A DNA stretch of 11,572 nucleotides from an uncultured Anaerotruncus sp. (GCA_905210995.1 CAJLZE010000067.1:1-11572), one strand, 5' to 3'. Counted from the stretch's first letter, positions 1 to 7,160 are shown. Notes: generated from the sequence alone by a model not told the origin. Made by a program: numbers and translations.

Positions 1-1047
1 GTCAACGCCGAGGCGGCAAAGATAAAGACCGACGCCGAGCTTCTCGCCGAGGAAGAAGCAGCACGTCCCGCCCCGAGCATCAAGACCTCGCTCGATGACG
101 GAAAAACATACTCCGGCAAGACCCTTACGATAGACGTTTTCGCCCGCAACTGGCAGAACGCCAAGATAGCCTCAAAGGTCACTCTCAACGGAACGGACGT
201 TGCGGTCAACTGGGACGACGCCGAAAAGACCAGCTTTACTCTTAACTTCACCGATGGCGAAAACGTCGTTACGATAACGGCGACCGACGGCAAAAAGACC
301 ACAACGGTCACATATCACGTACAATACGTCAAGGCGGCGCCGAGCTTCGTGTTCTCGGTCGATGCCTTTACGATAGGCTGCGGATACATAGTGGAGCCGA
401 CCGTCGTAACGCTTGACGATGCCACGATAGACGCGATCGCTTCCTATTGCGCCGAGGAGCACAAGTGCGATGCGGAGTATGTAAAGGCGCATCTCAACAC
501 GGCTCACGTTCTGCTTTATCTGCTGAATGAATACGGCTACACTGCGGAATACAACGGGAAACCCGATCAGAGCTTTTATCTTTCATATGTAAACGGCTTT
601 GATAACAGCGACAATATTCCCGACAACCTCCGCGAAAAGCTTGAGTCGAACGGCTTCAGCATAAGCGACGACAGCGACGACTCGCTCGGCGAATTCATGT
701 ATACATGGGGCAGCGGCTGGATGTACTGCGTGGACGGTGTGTTCCCGAACGTCGGTTTTGCCGACCACTATATACAGGACGGCGAAGTGATCCGCGTTCA
801 GTTTACGCTTGCATACGGCTCCGACATAGGCGGCTCGTCTGCCATGGGCATGGGCGGCACATCCGACTATTTTGAGAATGCCGGCGAGGCACGCGACAGA
901 CTGACAAAGGCAATGGCACTTGCCGCGCAGAAACGCAAGGATAACACCAAAGAATATTCCGCGGCATTTGACGTCATATCGCAGTTCGGCATCACCGCCG
1001 CCGAGCTTGACGCCGCCACGGAAGCTCTCATGGCAATACTTAAATAA
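1..1047 (+). CDS. Secreted-type protein with Ig-like and DUF4430 (transcobalamin C-terminal-like) domains, 5' end missing
   Basis: The frame is open from base 1, so the start, any signal peptide and more domains lie outside the window; 348 residues are visible. Residues 1-25 are a charged Glu/Lys/Ala linker. Residues about 26-107 look like a bacterial Ig-like beta sandwich (alternating strands with the stretch DGENVVTITATDG). Residues about 110-275 match the DUF4430 pattern: a helix with LLYLLNEYGY, then SGWMYCVDGVFP (W at residue 240) and YIQDGEVIRVQF. DUF4430 is the fold of the beta domain of human intrinsic factor and transcobalamin. The last 60 residues are helical and charged, perhaps a linker. 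The next gene starts 14 bp downstream, so they are probably co-transcribed. A surface role in binding a corrinoid or another small ligand is inferred from the domain and the ECF genes downstream. The DUF4430 call is firm; the ligand is not. Confidence 0.8.
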   Translation, partial: VNAEAAKIKTDAELLAEEEAARPAPSIKTSLDDGKTYSGKTLTIDVFARNWQNAKIASKVTLNGTDVAVNWDDAEKTSFTLNFTDGENVVTITATDGKKTTTVTYHVQYVKAAPSFVFSVDAFTIGCGYIVEPTVVTLDDATIDAIASYCAEEHKCDAEYVKAHLNTAHVLLYLLNEYGYTAEYNGKPDQSFYLSYVNGFDNSDNIPDNLREKLESNGFSISDDSDDSLGEFMYTWGSGWMYCVDGVFPNVGFADHYIQDGEVIRVQFTLAYGSDIGGSSAMGMGGTSDYFENAGEARDRLTKAMALAAQKRKDNTKEYSAAFDVISQFGITAAELDAATEALMAILK

Positions 1048-1061
1048 TAAAAATAAAAAAG

Positions 1062-2942
1062 ATGAAAAGATTTTCGGAACGTGCGGCGGCGCTGCTGCTG
1101 ACGCTCATCCTGCTGCTTGCCGCCGCACCCGCGGCGGCAGCGGCATCTGTCGGGACCGACGATATGCGCGCGGCAGCCGACGGTATAATCGCCTGGAAAA
1201 AAGCCGACAACGGCTCAGAGCCGGGCGGCGACCTTATAAACAACGCATTTCTTGAGCTTGCGGGCACGACGCCGGGCGACTGGTTCCCGATAGGGATGAG
1301 CAGGCTCGGTGTGACCGATGATTATGACGGCTATCTTGCGTTTCTCCGCCAAAAGGTGGAGAAACGGTATGTGACAAAAGACAAGCTCAGTCGCGCCAAA
1401 GCGACAGAATGGCACCGCATAAGCCTTGCCGTGCTCGCTGCGGGCGGAGACCCTACCTCATTCGGAAAGAACGCCGACGGCTCTGCCATCGATCTCATCG
1501 CCGACGGCACATATGACCGCGGCAGGACGGCGCCGCTCGGCAGACAGGGCATAAACGGCTGGATATGGGGGCTCATCGCGCTTGATTCCATGCGATATCC
1601 CGTTCCCGATGGCGCATTTTACACCCGTGACGATCTTATCACCGCGATCCTCTCACAGCAGCTTTGCGACGGCGGCTTTGCCCTCACCGGCAGTGCGGCA
1701 GACCCCGATATAACCGGCATGGCTGTTCAGGCGCTCGCGCCATACTACAATGAGGAAAAAAGCTATTCCTATACGCTCAAAGCCGACGGTACAGCGCGCG
1801 AGGCGACTGTGAGACAGGCCGTGGATGCGGCGCTCACCGTGCTTTCGGCGCTTCAGCTCGACACGGGCGATTTCATAAGCTGGGGCACGCAGAATGTCGA
1901 AAGCACCTGTCAGGTCGCGGTGGCGCTCTGCTCGCTCGGCATCGATCCCGCCTCGGACAGCCGCTTCATCAAAAACGGCAATACACTGATCGACGGCATA
2001 ATGCGCTACCGCCACGAAAGCGGCGGGTTCGTGCATTCGTACACCTACGACCCGGACAACCCCGCTTCGCTCCCCGACAAGCCGAACTCAATGGCGAGCG
2101 AGCAGGTGCTCTACACCATTGCGGCGATACTGCGGCAGGCAAACGGAATGCGCACGCTGTACGACTTCCGTCCCGAGATGAGCGACGCGATGAAAGAGCG
2201 CATACGCAGTCTTACGGACTCTGTATCCGCGCTGTCGCCCACTGCGGGAAAGGAAGAGATTTCTGCCCTTCTCGGCGTTTTTTACGCACTGCCGGCAGAC
2301 GAGAGGTGCTATGTGCCGAGCTATGCCGTGCTTTCGGATGCGGCAAAAGCCGCCGGCATCGACATTGCAGCCGTTGCGGGCGCGACGACCGTTGTTGAGG
2401 ACACCGACAAAAGCGGAACGGACGAAAGCATTCTTTATTTTTCGCCCACCGACCGCGCCGACGCCGACGCGATACCCGACGAGCCCACGACAGCCGATTA
2501 TGTGACCGTCGTAAAGCTGCTCGACAAGCTCGAAAGATCGGACGATTTTGACGGCAAGGACGGATACATCAGCCGTCTGACCGACGCCAAAAACAAGATA
2601 GACGCGATAAGAGCGGAGATCGACGCGATAAACCGCGATATTGCCGAAGAGCTTTATCCGTTTGAGTCGATAGGACTTTCGGACAAAAAGACCGTTGACG
2701 GCATATACCGCCGCGTTATGGCGCTCGCCGAGCCCGACCGAGCACTTATCGAGCATTCAGAGGACCTTATAAAGACAAAGACCAAGACCGACGGCCTGTT
2801 TCGCGCGCTCATTATCGGCGCGGTGCTCGCCGTTATTGCGCTTGCCGTCGCGTTTATGCTCGTGCGGCGTATAAGAAAGCGCAGAAGAAAGAAAAAAGCC
2901 GAAATGGATGAGCTTGAGCGCAGTTGGGCAGATGAGCCCTGA
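1062..2942 (+). CDS. Membrane-anchored intrinsic-factor/transcobalamin-like alpha/alpha-barrel protein
   Basis: The protein has 626 residues. Residues 1-28 are a signal peptide (KR, a Leu-rich core, then an Ala-rich cleavage region). Residues about 35-365 are helical repeats of the terpenoid-cyclase/transcobalamin alpha6-alpha6 barrel type, with recurring GW-x-WGLIALDS, LCDGGFAL, DPDITGMAVQAL, ESTCQVAVALCSLGID and SGGFVHSY blocks. In human intrinsic factor and transcobalamin this barrel is the N-terminal cobalamin-binding half. Residues about 370-575 are a helical, partly coiled stalk. Residues about 580-602 are a transmembrane helix followed by a very basic tail (RRIRKRRRKKK), so the barrel should face outside. 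No DUF4430 domain is present here; it is encoded by both neighbouring genes. The start follows an A-rich stretch without a clear Shine-Dalgarno, but it is the first Met of a convincing signal peptide. It could instead be a generic prenyltransferase-like surface protein. The fold is likely; cobamide binding is inferred. Confidence 0.82.
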   Translation: MKRFSERAAALLLTLILLLAAAPAAAAASVGTDDMRAAADGIIAWKKADNGSEPGGDLINNAFLELAGTTPGDWFPIGMSRLGVTDDYDGYLAFLRQKVEKRYVTKDKLSRAKATEWHRISLAVLAAGGDPTSFGKNADGSAIDLIADGTYDRGRTAPLGRQGINGWIWGLIALDSMRYPVPDGAFYTRDDLITAILSQQLCDGGFALTGSAADPDITGMAVQALAPYYNEEKSYSYTLKADGTAREATVRQAVDAALTVLSALQLDTGDFISWGTQNVESTCQVAVALCSLGIDPASDSRFIKNGNTLIDGIMRYRHESGGFVHSYTYDPDNPASLPDKPNSMASEQVLYTIAAILRQANGMRTLYDFRPEMSDAMKERIRSLTDSVSALSPTAGKEEISALLGVFYALPADERCYVPSYAVLSDAAKAAGIDIAAVAGATTVVEDTDKSGTDESILYFSPTDRADADAIPDEPTTADYVTVVKLLDKLERSDDFDGKDGYISRLTDAKNKIDAIRAEIDAINRDIAEELYPFESIGLSDKKTVDGIYRRVMALAEPDRALIEHSEDLIKTKTKTDGLFRALIIGAVLAVIALAVAFMLVRRIRKRRRKKKAEMDELERSWADEP

Positions 2943-2975
2943 CCTTCTCATCCACGGCAGGGAGACCGGTATCGA

Positions 2976-3533
2976 ATGAAAAAAGACATACTCGCCGTGT
3001 TTGCGATAGTTCTTATCGCGGCGGTGCTGATATGCGGCACCGAATTTCAGACGGTTGACGAATATTATCTGACTCACATCGACGATATCACGCCCGATTC
3101 GGAGACGGTATTTATAAGCATACGCTGCGACACCGTTTACGGCAACTACGACGAGCTTGACGAGAATCTGAAAGAAGGCGACTGGATCCCCGGGGACGGC
3201 GTGATACTGCCGGTGACGGAATACGTGCTGCGCCCGGGAGACAGCGTGTGGGACATTCTGAGCCGCGCGGTAAGGTACAACAAGATACAGATGGAATACC
3301 AGGGCGCCGACGAAAATCAGTTCGGCAGTGTTTATGTCCGCGGGATAAGCTACCTCTACGAATTTTCATGCGGTCCGCTTTCGGGCTGGATGTACATGGT
3401 AAACGGAGAATTTCCTCAATACGGCTGCTCAAGATACGAGCTGCACGACAAGGACGTTATCGAATGGGTCTACACCTGCGACCTCGGGCGCGACGTGGGC
3501 TGCGAATGGATGAGCGGAGGCGGCACGCAATGA
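2976..3533 (+). CDS. Small N-terminally anchored DUF4430 (transcobalamin beta-domain-like) protein
   Basis: The protein has 185 residues. Residues about 4-20 are a single hydrophobic signal/anchor helix; a Cys sits at residue 20 but the preceding V-L-I is a poor lipobox. The rest is one DUF4430 domain: VFISIRCDTVYG (45-56), VLRPGDSVWDILSRAV (84-99), SGWMYMVNGEFPQYG (136-150) and DKDVIEWVYTCDLGRDVG (158-175). The core SGWMY-x-V-[DN]-G-x-FP is shared with the protein at the left edge, so the two are paralogous domains. Five cysteines outside the anchor (51, 132, 151, 168, 176) could form disulfides. The start has GGGAG at 2960-2964, 11 bp upstream. The gene lies 33 bp after the barrel gene and overlaps ecfT by 4 bp. 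It is likely the beta half that complements the barrel, passing ligand to the ECF transporter; this is inferred from domain pairing and gene order. Confidence 0.83.
   Translation: MKKDILAVFAIVLIAAVLICGTEFQTVDEYYLTHIDDITPDSETVFISIRCDTVYGNYDELDENLKEGDWIPGDGVILPVTEYVLRPGDSVWDILSRAVRYNKIQMEYQGADENQFGSVYVRGISYLYEFSCGPLSGWMYMVNGEFPQYGCSRYELHDKDVIEWVYTCDLGRDVGCEWMSGGGTQ
3516..3520 (+). promoter_or_regulatory. Ribosome binding site of ecfT
   Basis: GGAGG lies 9 bp before the ATG at 3530, inside the 3' end of the DUF4430 gene. It fixes the ecfT start there. A longer in-frame reading that begins at 3248 would overlap the previous gene by almost 300 bp. Confidence 0.8.
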
Positions 3534-4423
3534 ACGAAAGACAGACCGCCTTCGGGCATTTTCACCCCGTGCCGGCGTTTGTGTACATCACATCGCTCAC
3601 GCTGGTGACCATGTTCACCTCGCACCCCGTGATACTCGCTCTCTCGCTTGCGGGCGCCGCGCTTTTCTCGGTGTCGCTTCATACGCTGCGCGAATTCCTT
3701 TCGGATATTTCGTTTTACCCGCCGCTTTTCATTATGATATCGCTGACCAACCCCCTCTTCTCACACAACGGCGCGACGCCTCTTTTCTTCATGAACGGCA
3801 ACCCGGTGACGCTTGAAGCGCTGTGGTACGGCGTCGATATAGCAGCAATGACAGTTGCCGTGCTGCTCTGGTGCCGATGCTTTTCCGACATCATGACATC
3901 GGACAGAGTAATGTACCTCATCGGACGCGCAGCGCCGAAGGCGGCGCTCGTCGTTTCAATGTCGCTGCGCTTCATCCCGCTTTTCAAAAGAAAATGGCAT
4001 GAGATAAAGCGTGCGCAGATATCCATGGGCTACTATTCGGAGGCGGGATTCGTCTCAAAGCTGCAAAGCTCGGCACGTGTGTTTTCGGCGCTCGTCACAT
4101 GGGCACTTGAAAATGCCGTCGATACCGGCGCATCGATGCGCGCGCGCGGCGGAGGGCTGCACGGGCGCACCCACTTTTCGCTTTTTCGCTTCACTTCCTC
4201 CGACGGCGTGCTGCTTGCGGCGGCGGTGCTTCTCGGCGGGATATCCTTTGCGGGGCTCGGCACGGGCGCGTTCCGCTTCGGCTTTTACCCGCGAATATCA
4301 ACTCCCGATCTCTCGGCAAGATCCGTATGCCTTTATCTTGCATTCGCGTTATTTTGCCTTATCCCGTTCATCATCGAAATCACGGAGGCACTCAAATGGA
4401 AATACTTGCGCTCGAAGATCTGA
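3530..4423 (+). CDS. ecfT: ECF transporter T component (EcfT, transmembrane coupling subunit)
   Basis: The protein has 297 residues from the ATG at 3530, which overlaps the preceding stop as ATGA. EcfT is the integral membrane scaffold that couples the two ATPases to the substrate-binding S subunit in group energy-coupling factor importers. Hydrophobic segments are at about 14-48, 60-72, 102-116, 225-243 and 265-282. The conserved cytoplasmic coupling region is visible: SMSLRFIPLFKRKWHEIKRAQ (143-163) and ASMRARGGG (201-209). The second coupling motif (A-R-G at 205-207) is intact; the first reads A-Q-I-S-M-G (162-167), with Met where Arg is usual. Its 3' end overlaps the ATPase gene by 28 bp, which implies translational coupling. 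The family is clear; substrate is set by the S subunit. Confidence 0.93.
   Translation: MNERQTAFGHFHPVPAFVYITSLTLVTMFTSHPVILALSLAGAALFSVSLHTLREFLSDISFYPPLFIMISLTNPLFSHNGATPLFFMNGNPVTLEALWYGVDIAAMTVAVLLWCRCFSDIMTSDRVMYLIGRAAPKAALVVSMSLRFIPLFKRKWHEIKRAQISMGYYSEAGFVSKLQSSARVFSALVTWALENAVDTGASMRARGGGLHGRTHFSLFRFTSSDGVLLAAAVLLGGISFAGLGTGAFRFGFYPRISTPDLSARSVCLYLAFALFCLIPFIIEITEALKWKYLRSKI
4384..4388 (+). promoter_or_regulatory. Ribosome binding site of the fused ECF ATPase gene
   Basis: GGAGG lies 7 bp before the ATG at 4396, within the end of ecfT. It selects this start over an in-frame ATG at 4327, whose extra 23 residues do not belong to the ATPase fold. Confidence 0.8.
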
Positions 4424-6054
4424 GCTTCCGCTATCCCGGATGCACCGAAAATGCCGTCGACGGCGTTTCCCTTACCGTCCGCGAGGGTGAATTTCTCCTG
4501 CTGTGCGGCAGATCGGGCTGCGGAAAGACCACACTGCTGAAGCTGATAAAACGCGAGCTTGCCCCGCACGGAGAGCTGAGCGGGAACATACTGTTCCGCT
4601 CAAGACCGCTCGACTCGCTCACCGACCGGGAGAGCGCGCAGAAGATCGGCTATGTGCTGCAAAGCCCCGAGGCGCAGATCGTTACCGACAAGGTGTGGCA
4701 CGAGCTTGCCTTCGGGCTCGAAAGCCTCGGCTGCGACAGCGACAGCATACGGCTGCGCGTCGGCGAAATGGCAAACTATTTCGGCATCGACGGGTGGTTC
4801 AGAAGCGGAACGGCAGACCTCTCGGGCGGGCAGAAGCAGTTGCTCAATCTCGCCTCCGTAATGGCAATGTCGCCCGAGCTTCTGATACTTGACGAGCCGA
4901 CCTCACAGCTTGACCCGATAGCCGCACAGAATTTCATAGCCACGCTCTCCAAAATAAACCGCGAGCTCGGAACGACCGTGATAATCGCCGAGCACCGGCT
5001 CGAGGAGCTGTTCCCCACCGCCGACCGCGTGGCGGTCATGGACGGCGGCAGGATCGTCGCCTGCGATGCGCCGCGTCGCGTCTGCCGTGATATGCGCTCG
5101 TCGGAAATATTTGCGGGCTTTCCGTCGGCGGCGCGCATTGCCGCGGGACTAGGTGCGGACACCGACGACCTGCCGATAACGGTCAGAGAGGGCAGACAGT
5201 TCCTTTCGGCTTTTCCGCATAAAAAAGCCGCCGAAAAGGAGCCGGCGCTCTCATCCGAGCCCGCGCTGACGATGAAAAACGTATGGTTCCGCTACGAGCG
5301 CAGCGCGCCCGACATATTGCGCGGCACCACACTCGAAATAATGCGGGGCGAAATATTTTCCGTCCTCGGCGGCAACGGATCGGGCAAAACAACACTGCTC
5401 AGGACCGTGTCGGGTGCCGAACGCGCCTACCGCGGCAAGACCTTCATATTCGGCAAAAATATAAAGGAAATGAAGCAGACCGAGCTGCATCGCCGCAATG
5501 TCGCAATGCTTCCGCAGAACGTGCAGACGGTGTTTCTCAAGGACAGCGTGCGCGCCGACCTCACCGACATATACCGTGTGATGGGCCGCACGGGACAGGA
5601 TGCCGGGCAGGCGGTCGCCGACATAGCCGAACGCCTCGGCATTTCGGCGCTGCTCGACCGCCACCCCTACGACCTTTCCGGCGGCGAAATGCAGAAGAGC
5701 GCGCTTGCCAAGATACTTCTCACCTCGCCGCGCCTGCTTCTGCTTGACGAACCGACCAAAGGCATCGACGCTTACGCCAAGGAAAATCTCGGCGAAATAC
5801 TGCGCGGTCTGAGGGACGACGGCATCACCGTCGTGATAGTGACGCACGACGTTGAATTTGCCGCATCGTATTCGGACCGCTGCGGGCTGTTCTTCGACGG
5901 CGAGCTTCTCTCCCCTTCCTGCCCGCAGAAATTCTTCGGCGGCAACGATTTCTACACTACCGCCGCCTGTCGTATGTCACGCGGGATATTTGACGGCACC
6001 GTGACCGTCGGCGACGTCACGGCGCTCGGAAGGGAGGGCAAAGATGAAGTCTGA
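4396..6054 (+). CDS. ecfA: Fused ECF transporter ATPase with two nucleotide-binding domains (EcfA-EcfA')
   Basis: The protein has 552 residues and joins two ABC ATPase domains that are separate proteins (about 280 residues each) in many ECF systems. It hydrolyses ATP on the cytoplasmic side to drive substrate release by EcfT and the S subunit. Domain 1 (about 3-235): Walker A GRSGCGKT (38-45), Q-loop Gln 89 followed by the ECF-type SPEAQIV, signature LSGGQ (142-146), Walker B LLILDEP (162-168), switch His 200. Linker about 236-290. Domain 2 (about 291-515): Walker A GGNGSGKT (325-332), Q-loop Gln 374, signature LSGGE (427-431), Walker B LLLLDEP (447-453), His 484. Both sites have all catalytic residues. 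The last about 35 residues lie beyond the second domain. It overlaps ecfT by 28 bp and the S gene by 11 bp. The fused form resembles the YkoD-type arrangement. Function is secure; substrate is not encoded here. Confidence 0.95.
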   Translation: MEILALEDLSFRYPGCTENAVDGVSLTVREGEFLLLCGRSGCGKTTLLKLIKRELAPHGELSGNILFRSRPLDSLTDRESAQKIGYVLQSPEAQIVTDKVWHELAFGLESLGCDSDSIRLRVGEMANYFGIDGWFRSGTADLSGGQKQLLNLASVMAMSPELLILDEPTSQLDPIAAQNFIATLSKINRELGTTVIIAEHRLEELFPTADRVAVMDGGRIVACDAPRRVCRDMRSSEIFAGFPSAARIAAGLGADTDDLPITVREGRQFLSAFPHKKAAEKEPALSSEPALTMKNVWFRYERSAPDILRGTTLEIMRGEIFSVLGGNGSGKTTLLRTVSGAERAYRGKTFIFGKNIKEMKQTELHRRNVAMLPQNVQTVFLKDSVRADLTDIYRVMGRTGQDAGQAVADIAERLGISALLDRHPYDLSGGEMQKSALAKILLTSPRLLLLDEPTKGIDAYAKENLGEILRGLRDDGITVVIVTHDVEFAASYSDRCGLFFDGELLSPSCPQKFFGGNDFYTTAACRMSRGIFDGTVTVGDVTALGREGKDEV

Positions 6055-6733
6055 AAAGGGCAGAAGGGCAATATCGCTCACCGTTTATCTGCTTCTCGTG
6101 CCAGCCTGCGTCGCGCTCGGCGCAACTGTGTTCCGCGACCGCGCGTATATCTGGATATCCGTGTGCCTTGCGGTGCTGTCATGCGTGCCGTTTTTCGCAC
6201 GGTTCGAAAACCGCCCCGACGATACCCGCCGCATGGCGGTCCTTGCCGCAATGACGGCGCTCTCGGTGCTCGGCAGATTCCTTTTTTATGCCGTGCCGCA
6301 CTTCAAACCGGTCACGGCTATGGTCGTGATATGCGGGATATACCTCGGCGCCGAGTCGGGCTTTCTCTGCGGCGCGCTGACTGCAATACTTTCGAATATC
6401 CTGTTCGGTCAGGGACCGTGGACACCGTTTCAGATGATGGTTTGGGGGATCATAGGATTCCTCGCCGGCGTACTCGCACGGCAGCTGAAAAAAAGCCGCG
6501 CGGCACTGTTTCTGTACGGAGCGCTCGCGGGCGTGCTGTTTTCGTTTCTCATGGACATATGGACCGTCCTGTGGTGGGACGGAAAATTCTCTCTCTCACG
6601 CTATATCGCCGCGATAGTGAGCGCCGCGCCGGTAACGGCGGTCTATGCCCTGTCGAACGTGCTGTTCCTTTCGGTGCTTATAACGCCCATCGGCAAAAAG
6701 CTCGAGCGACTTGTCACAAAATACGGTATATAG
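6044..6733 (+). CDS. ECF transporter S component (substrate-binding membrane subunit, probable cobamide specificity)
   Basis: The protein has 229 residues and is very hydrophobic, with roughly six to eight membrane segments (about 10-29, 34-53, 63-83, 89-121, 129-145, 153-176, 186-213). S components bind the vitamin directly and are small proteins of about this size. Recognisable family blocks are HFKPVTAMVVICGIYLG (86-102) and FGQGPWTPFQMMVWGIIGFLAG (121-142), which I associate with ECF S components. The start has AGGGAGGG at 6031-6038, 6 bp before the ATG, and overlaps the ATPase gene by 11 bp. Specificity cannot be read from the sequence; cobalamin or a related corrinoid is inferred from the intrinsic-factor-like genes upstream. 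Another vitamin or precursor remains possible. Confidence 0.88.
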   Translation: MKSEKGRRAISLTVYLLLVPACVALGATVFRDRAYIWISVCLAVLSCVPFFARFENRPDDTRRMAVLAAMTALSVLGRFLFYAVPHFKPVTAMVVICGIYLGAESGFLCGALTAILSNILFGQGPWTPFQMMVWGIIGFLAGVLARQLKKSRAALFLYGALAGVLFSFLMDIWTVLWWDGKFSLSRYIAAIVSAAPVTAVYALSNVLFLSVLITPIGKKLERLVTKYGI

Positions 6734-6745
6734 AGATAAGGGCGG

Positions 6746-6780
6746 CTGTGCGGGAAGCTCTGAAAGGGCTTCCCCAACAG
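6746..6780 (+). terminator. Possible terminator of the ECF operon
   Basis: A 7-bp stem (GGGAAGC at 6752-6758 with GCTTCCC at 6768-6774, 9-nt loop) is extended by CTGT/ACAG outside a small internal loop. It begins 13 bp after the S-component stop. There is no clean T-run behind it, only a T-rich stretch (CTTTCATTT), so it is weak as an intrinsic terminator. No gene is seen between it and the tRNA promoter. Confidence 0.45.
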
Positions 6781-6851
6781 CAGTCTTTCATTTATCCGAC
6801 CGTCAGAGCGAATTTTTGTGCGCTAACGTGAAAGAAAGTGCCGCACGGCTA

Positions 6852-6880
6852 TTGACAAAGCCGAATGATTGTGGTAAGAT
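6852..6880 (+). promoter_or_regulatory. Promoter of tRNA-Ser
   Basis: A perfect -35 TTGACA (6852-6857), a 17-bp spacer and a -10 TAAGAT (6875-6880) preceded by TGG (extended -10). The tRNA begins 20 bp after the -10 box, which is correctly placed for a short leader. Confidence 0.85.
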
Positions 6881-6899
6881 ATAACGGTAAATCAAATAC

Positions 6900-6988
6900 G
6901 GAGAGGTATCGAAGCGGTCATAACGAGGCGGTCTTGAAAACCGTTTGACAGCAATGTCACAAGGGTTCGAATCCCTTCCTCTCCGCCA
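6900..6988 (+). tRNA. tRNA-Ser (anticodon UGA), CCA encoded
   Basis: The acceptor stem GGAGAGG (6900-6906) pairs with CCTCTCC (6978-6984), followed by discriminator G and an encoded CCA (6986-6988). The anticodon TGA is at 6935-6937 in the loop CTTGAAA on a 5-bp stem. A long variable arm (TGACA/TGTCA with a GCAA loop) is the class II mark of serine tRNAs. The T arm is AAGGG-TTCGAAT-CCCTT. The UGA anticodon reads UCA and, by wobble, other UCN codons. All stems pair, so it looks functional. Confidence 0.97.
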
Positions 6989-6990
6989 TA

Positions 6991-7029
6991 AGTCCACCGT
7001 AATTTTGATAGAATTACGGTGGACTTTTT
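6991..7029 (+). terminator. Strong intrinsic terminator of tRNA-Ser
   Basis: A perfect 14-bp stem (AGTCCACCGTAATT at 6991-7004 with its complement at 7012-7025), a 7-nt loop TTGATAG and a run of five T (7025-7029). It begins 2 bp after the CCA end of the tRNA. Confidence 0.93.
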
Positions 7030-7085
7030 CTATGCCCGAAAACCGCTTGAAATCAGGCATTTCGGCTATTTTGGCACATAAGCGA

Positions 7086-7119
7086 CCCCCGCTACAGAGC
7101 AATTCTGCGGCGGGGTTTT
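7086..7119 (+). terminator. Second hairpin terminator behind the tRNA
   Basis: CCCCGC (7087-7092) pairs with GCGGGG (7110-7115), and CAGA (7095-7098) pairs with TCTG (7104-7107) inside a 2x2 internal loop. TTTT (7116-7119) follows directly. No gene lies between it and the first terminator, so it may be a leftover from a lost gene. Confidence 0.6.
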
Positions 7120-7134
7120 GTACATTTTATGGGG

Positions 7135-7160
7135 ATTGCGGCTTTCTGCTCTGCCGCAAT
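7135..7160. repeat. Short inverted repeat (hairpin)
   Basis: ATTGCGGC (7135-7142) is the exact inverse of GCCGCAAT (7153-7160), with a 10-nt pyrimidine-rich loop. It directly abuts the first copy of the direct repeat that follows. There is no T-run, so it is not a typical terminator. Function unknown. Confidence 0.55.

Noticed and set aside
2088..2756. A 222-residue minus-strand reading frame
   Set aside because: It lies wholly inside the barrel gene, has no ribosome binding site or recognisable fold, and reflects the GC-rich codon pattern of the true gene.
2976..3038. Lipoprotein signal on the small DUF4430 protein
   Set aside because: Cys 20 is preceded by V-L-I; Ile at the -1 position does not fit a lipobox, so a simple anchor is more likely.
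3248..3529. Upstream extension of EcfT
   Set aside because: The extra residues are Arg-rich and out of frame with the real DUF4430 protein they overlap; the ATG at 3530 has GGAGG and begins a normal EcfT.
6734..6899. Cobalamin riboswitch or other leader RNA
   Set aside because: I saw no B12-box-like element or layered stems here; a riboswitch for the operon would lie left of the window.
6803..7102. A 99-residue minus-strand reading frame across the tRNA
   Set aside because: It is antisense to tRNA-Ser and contains the RGRDSNP text that arises when serine tRNAs are translated backwards; a known type of false gene.
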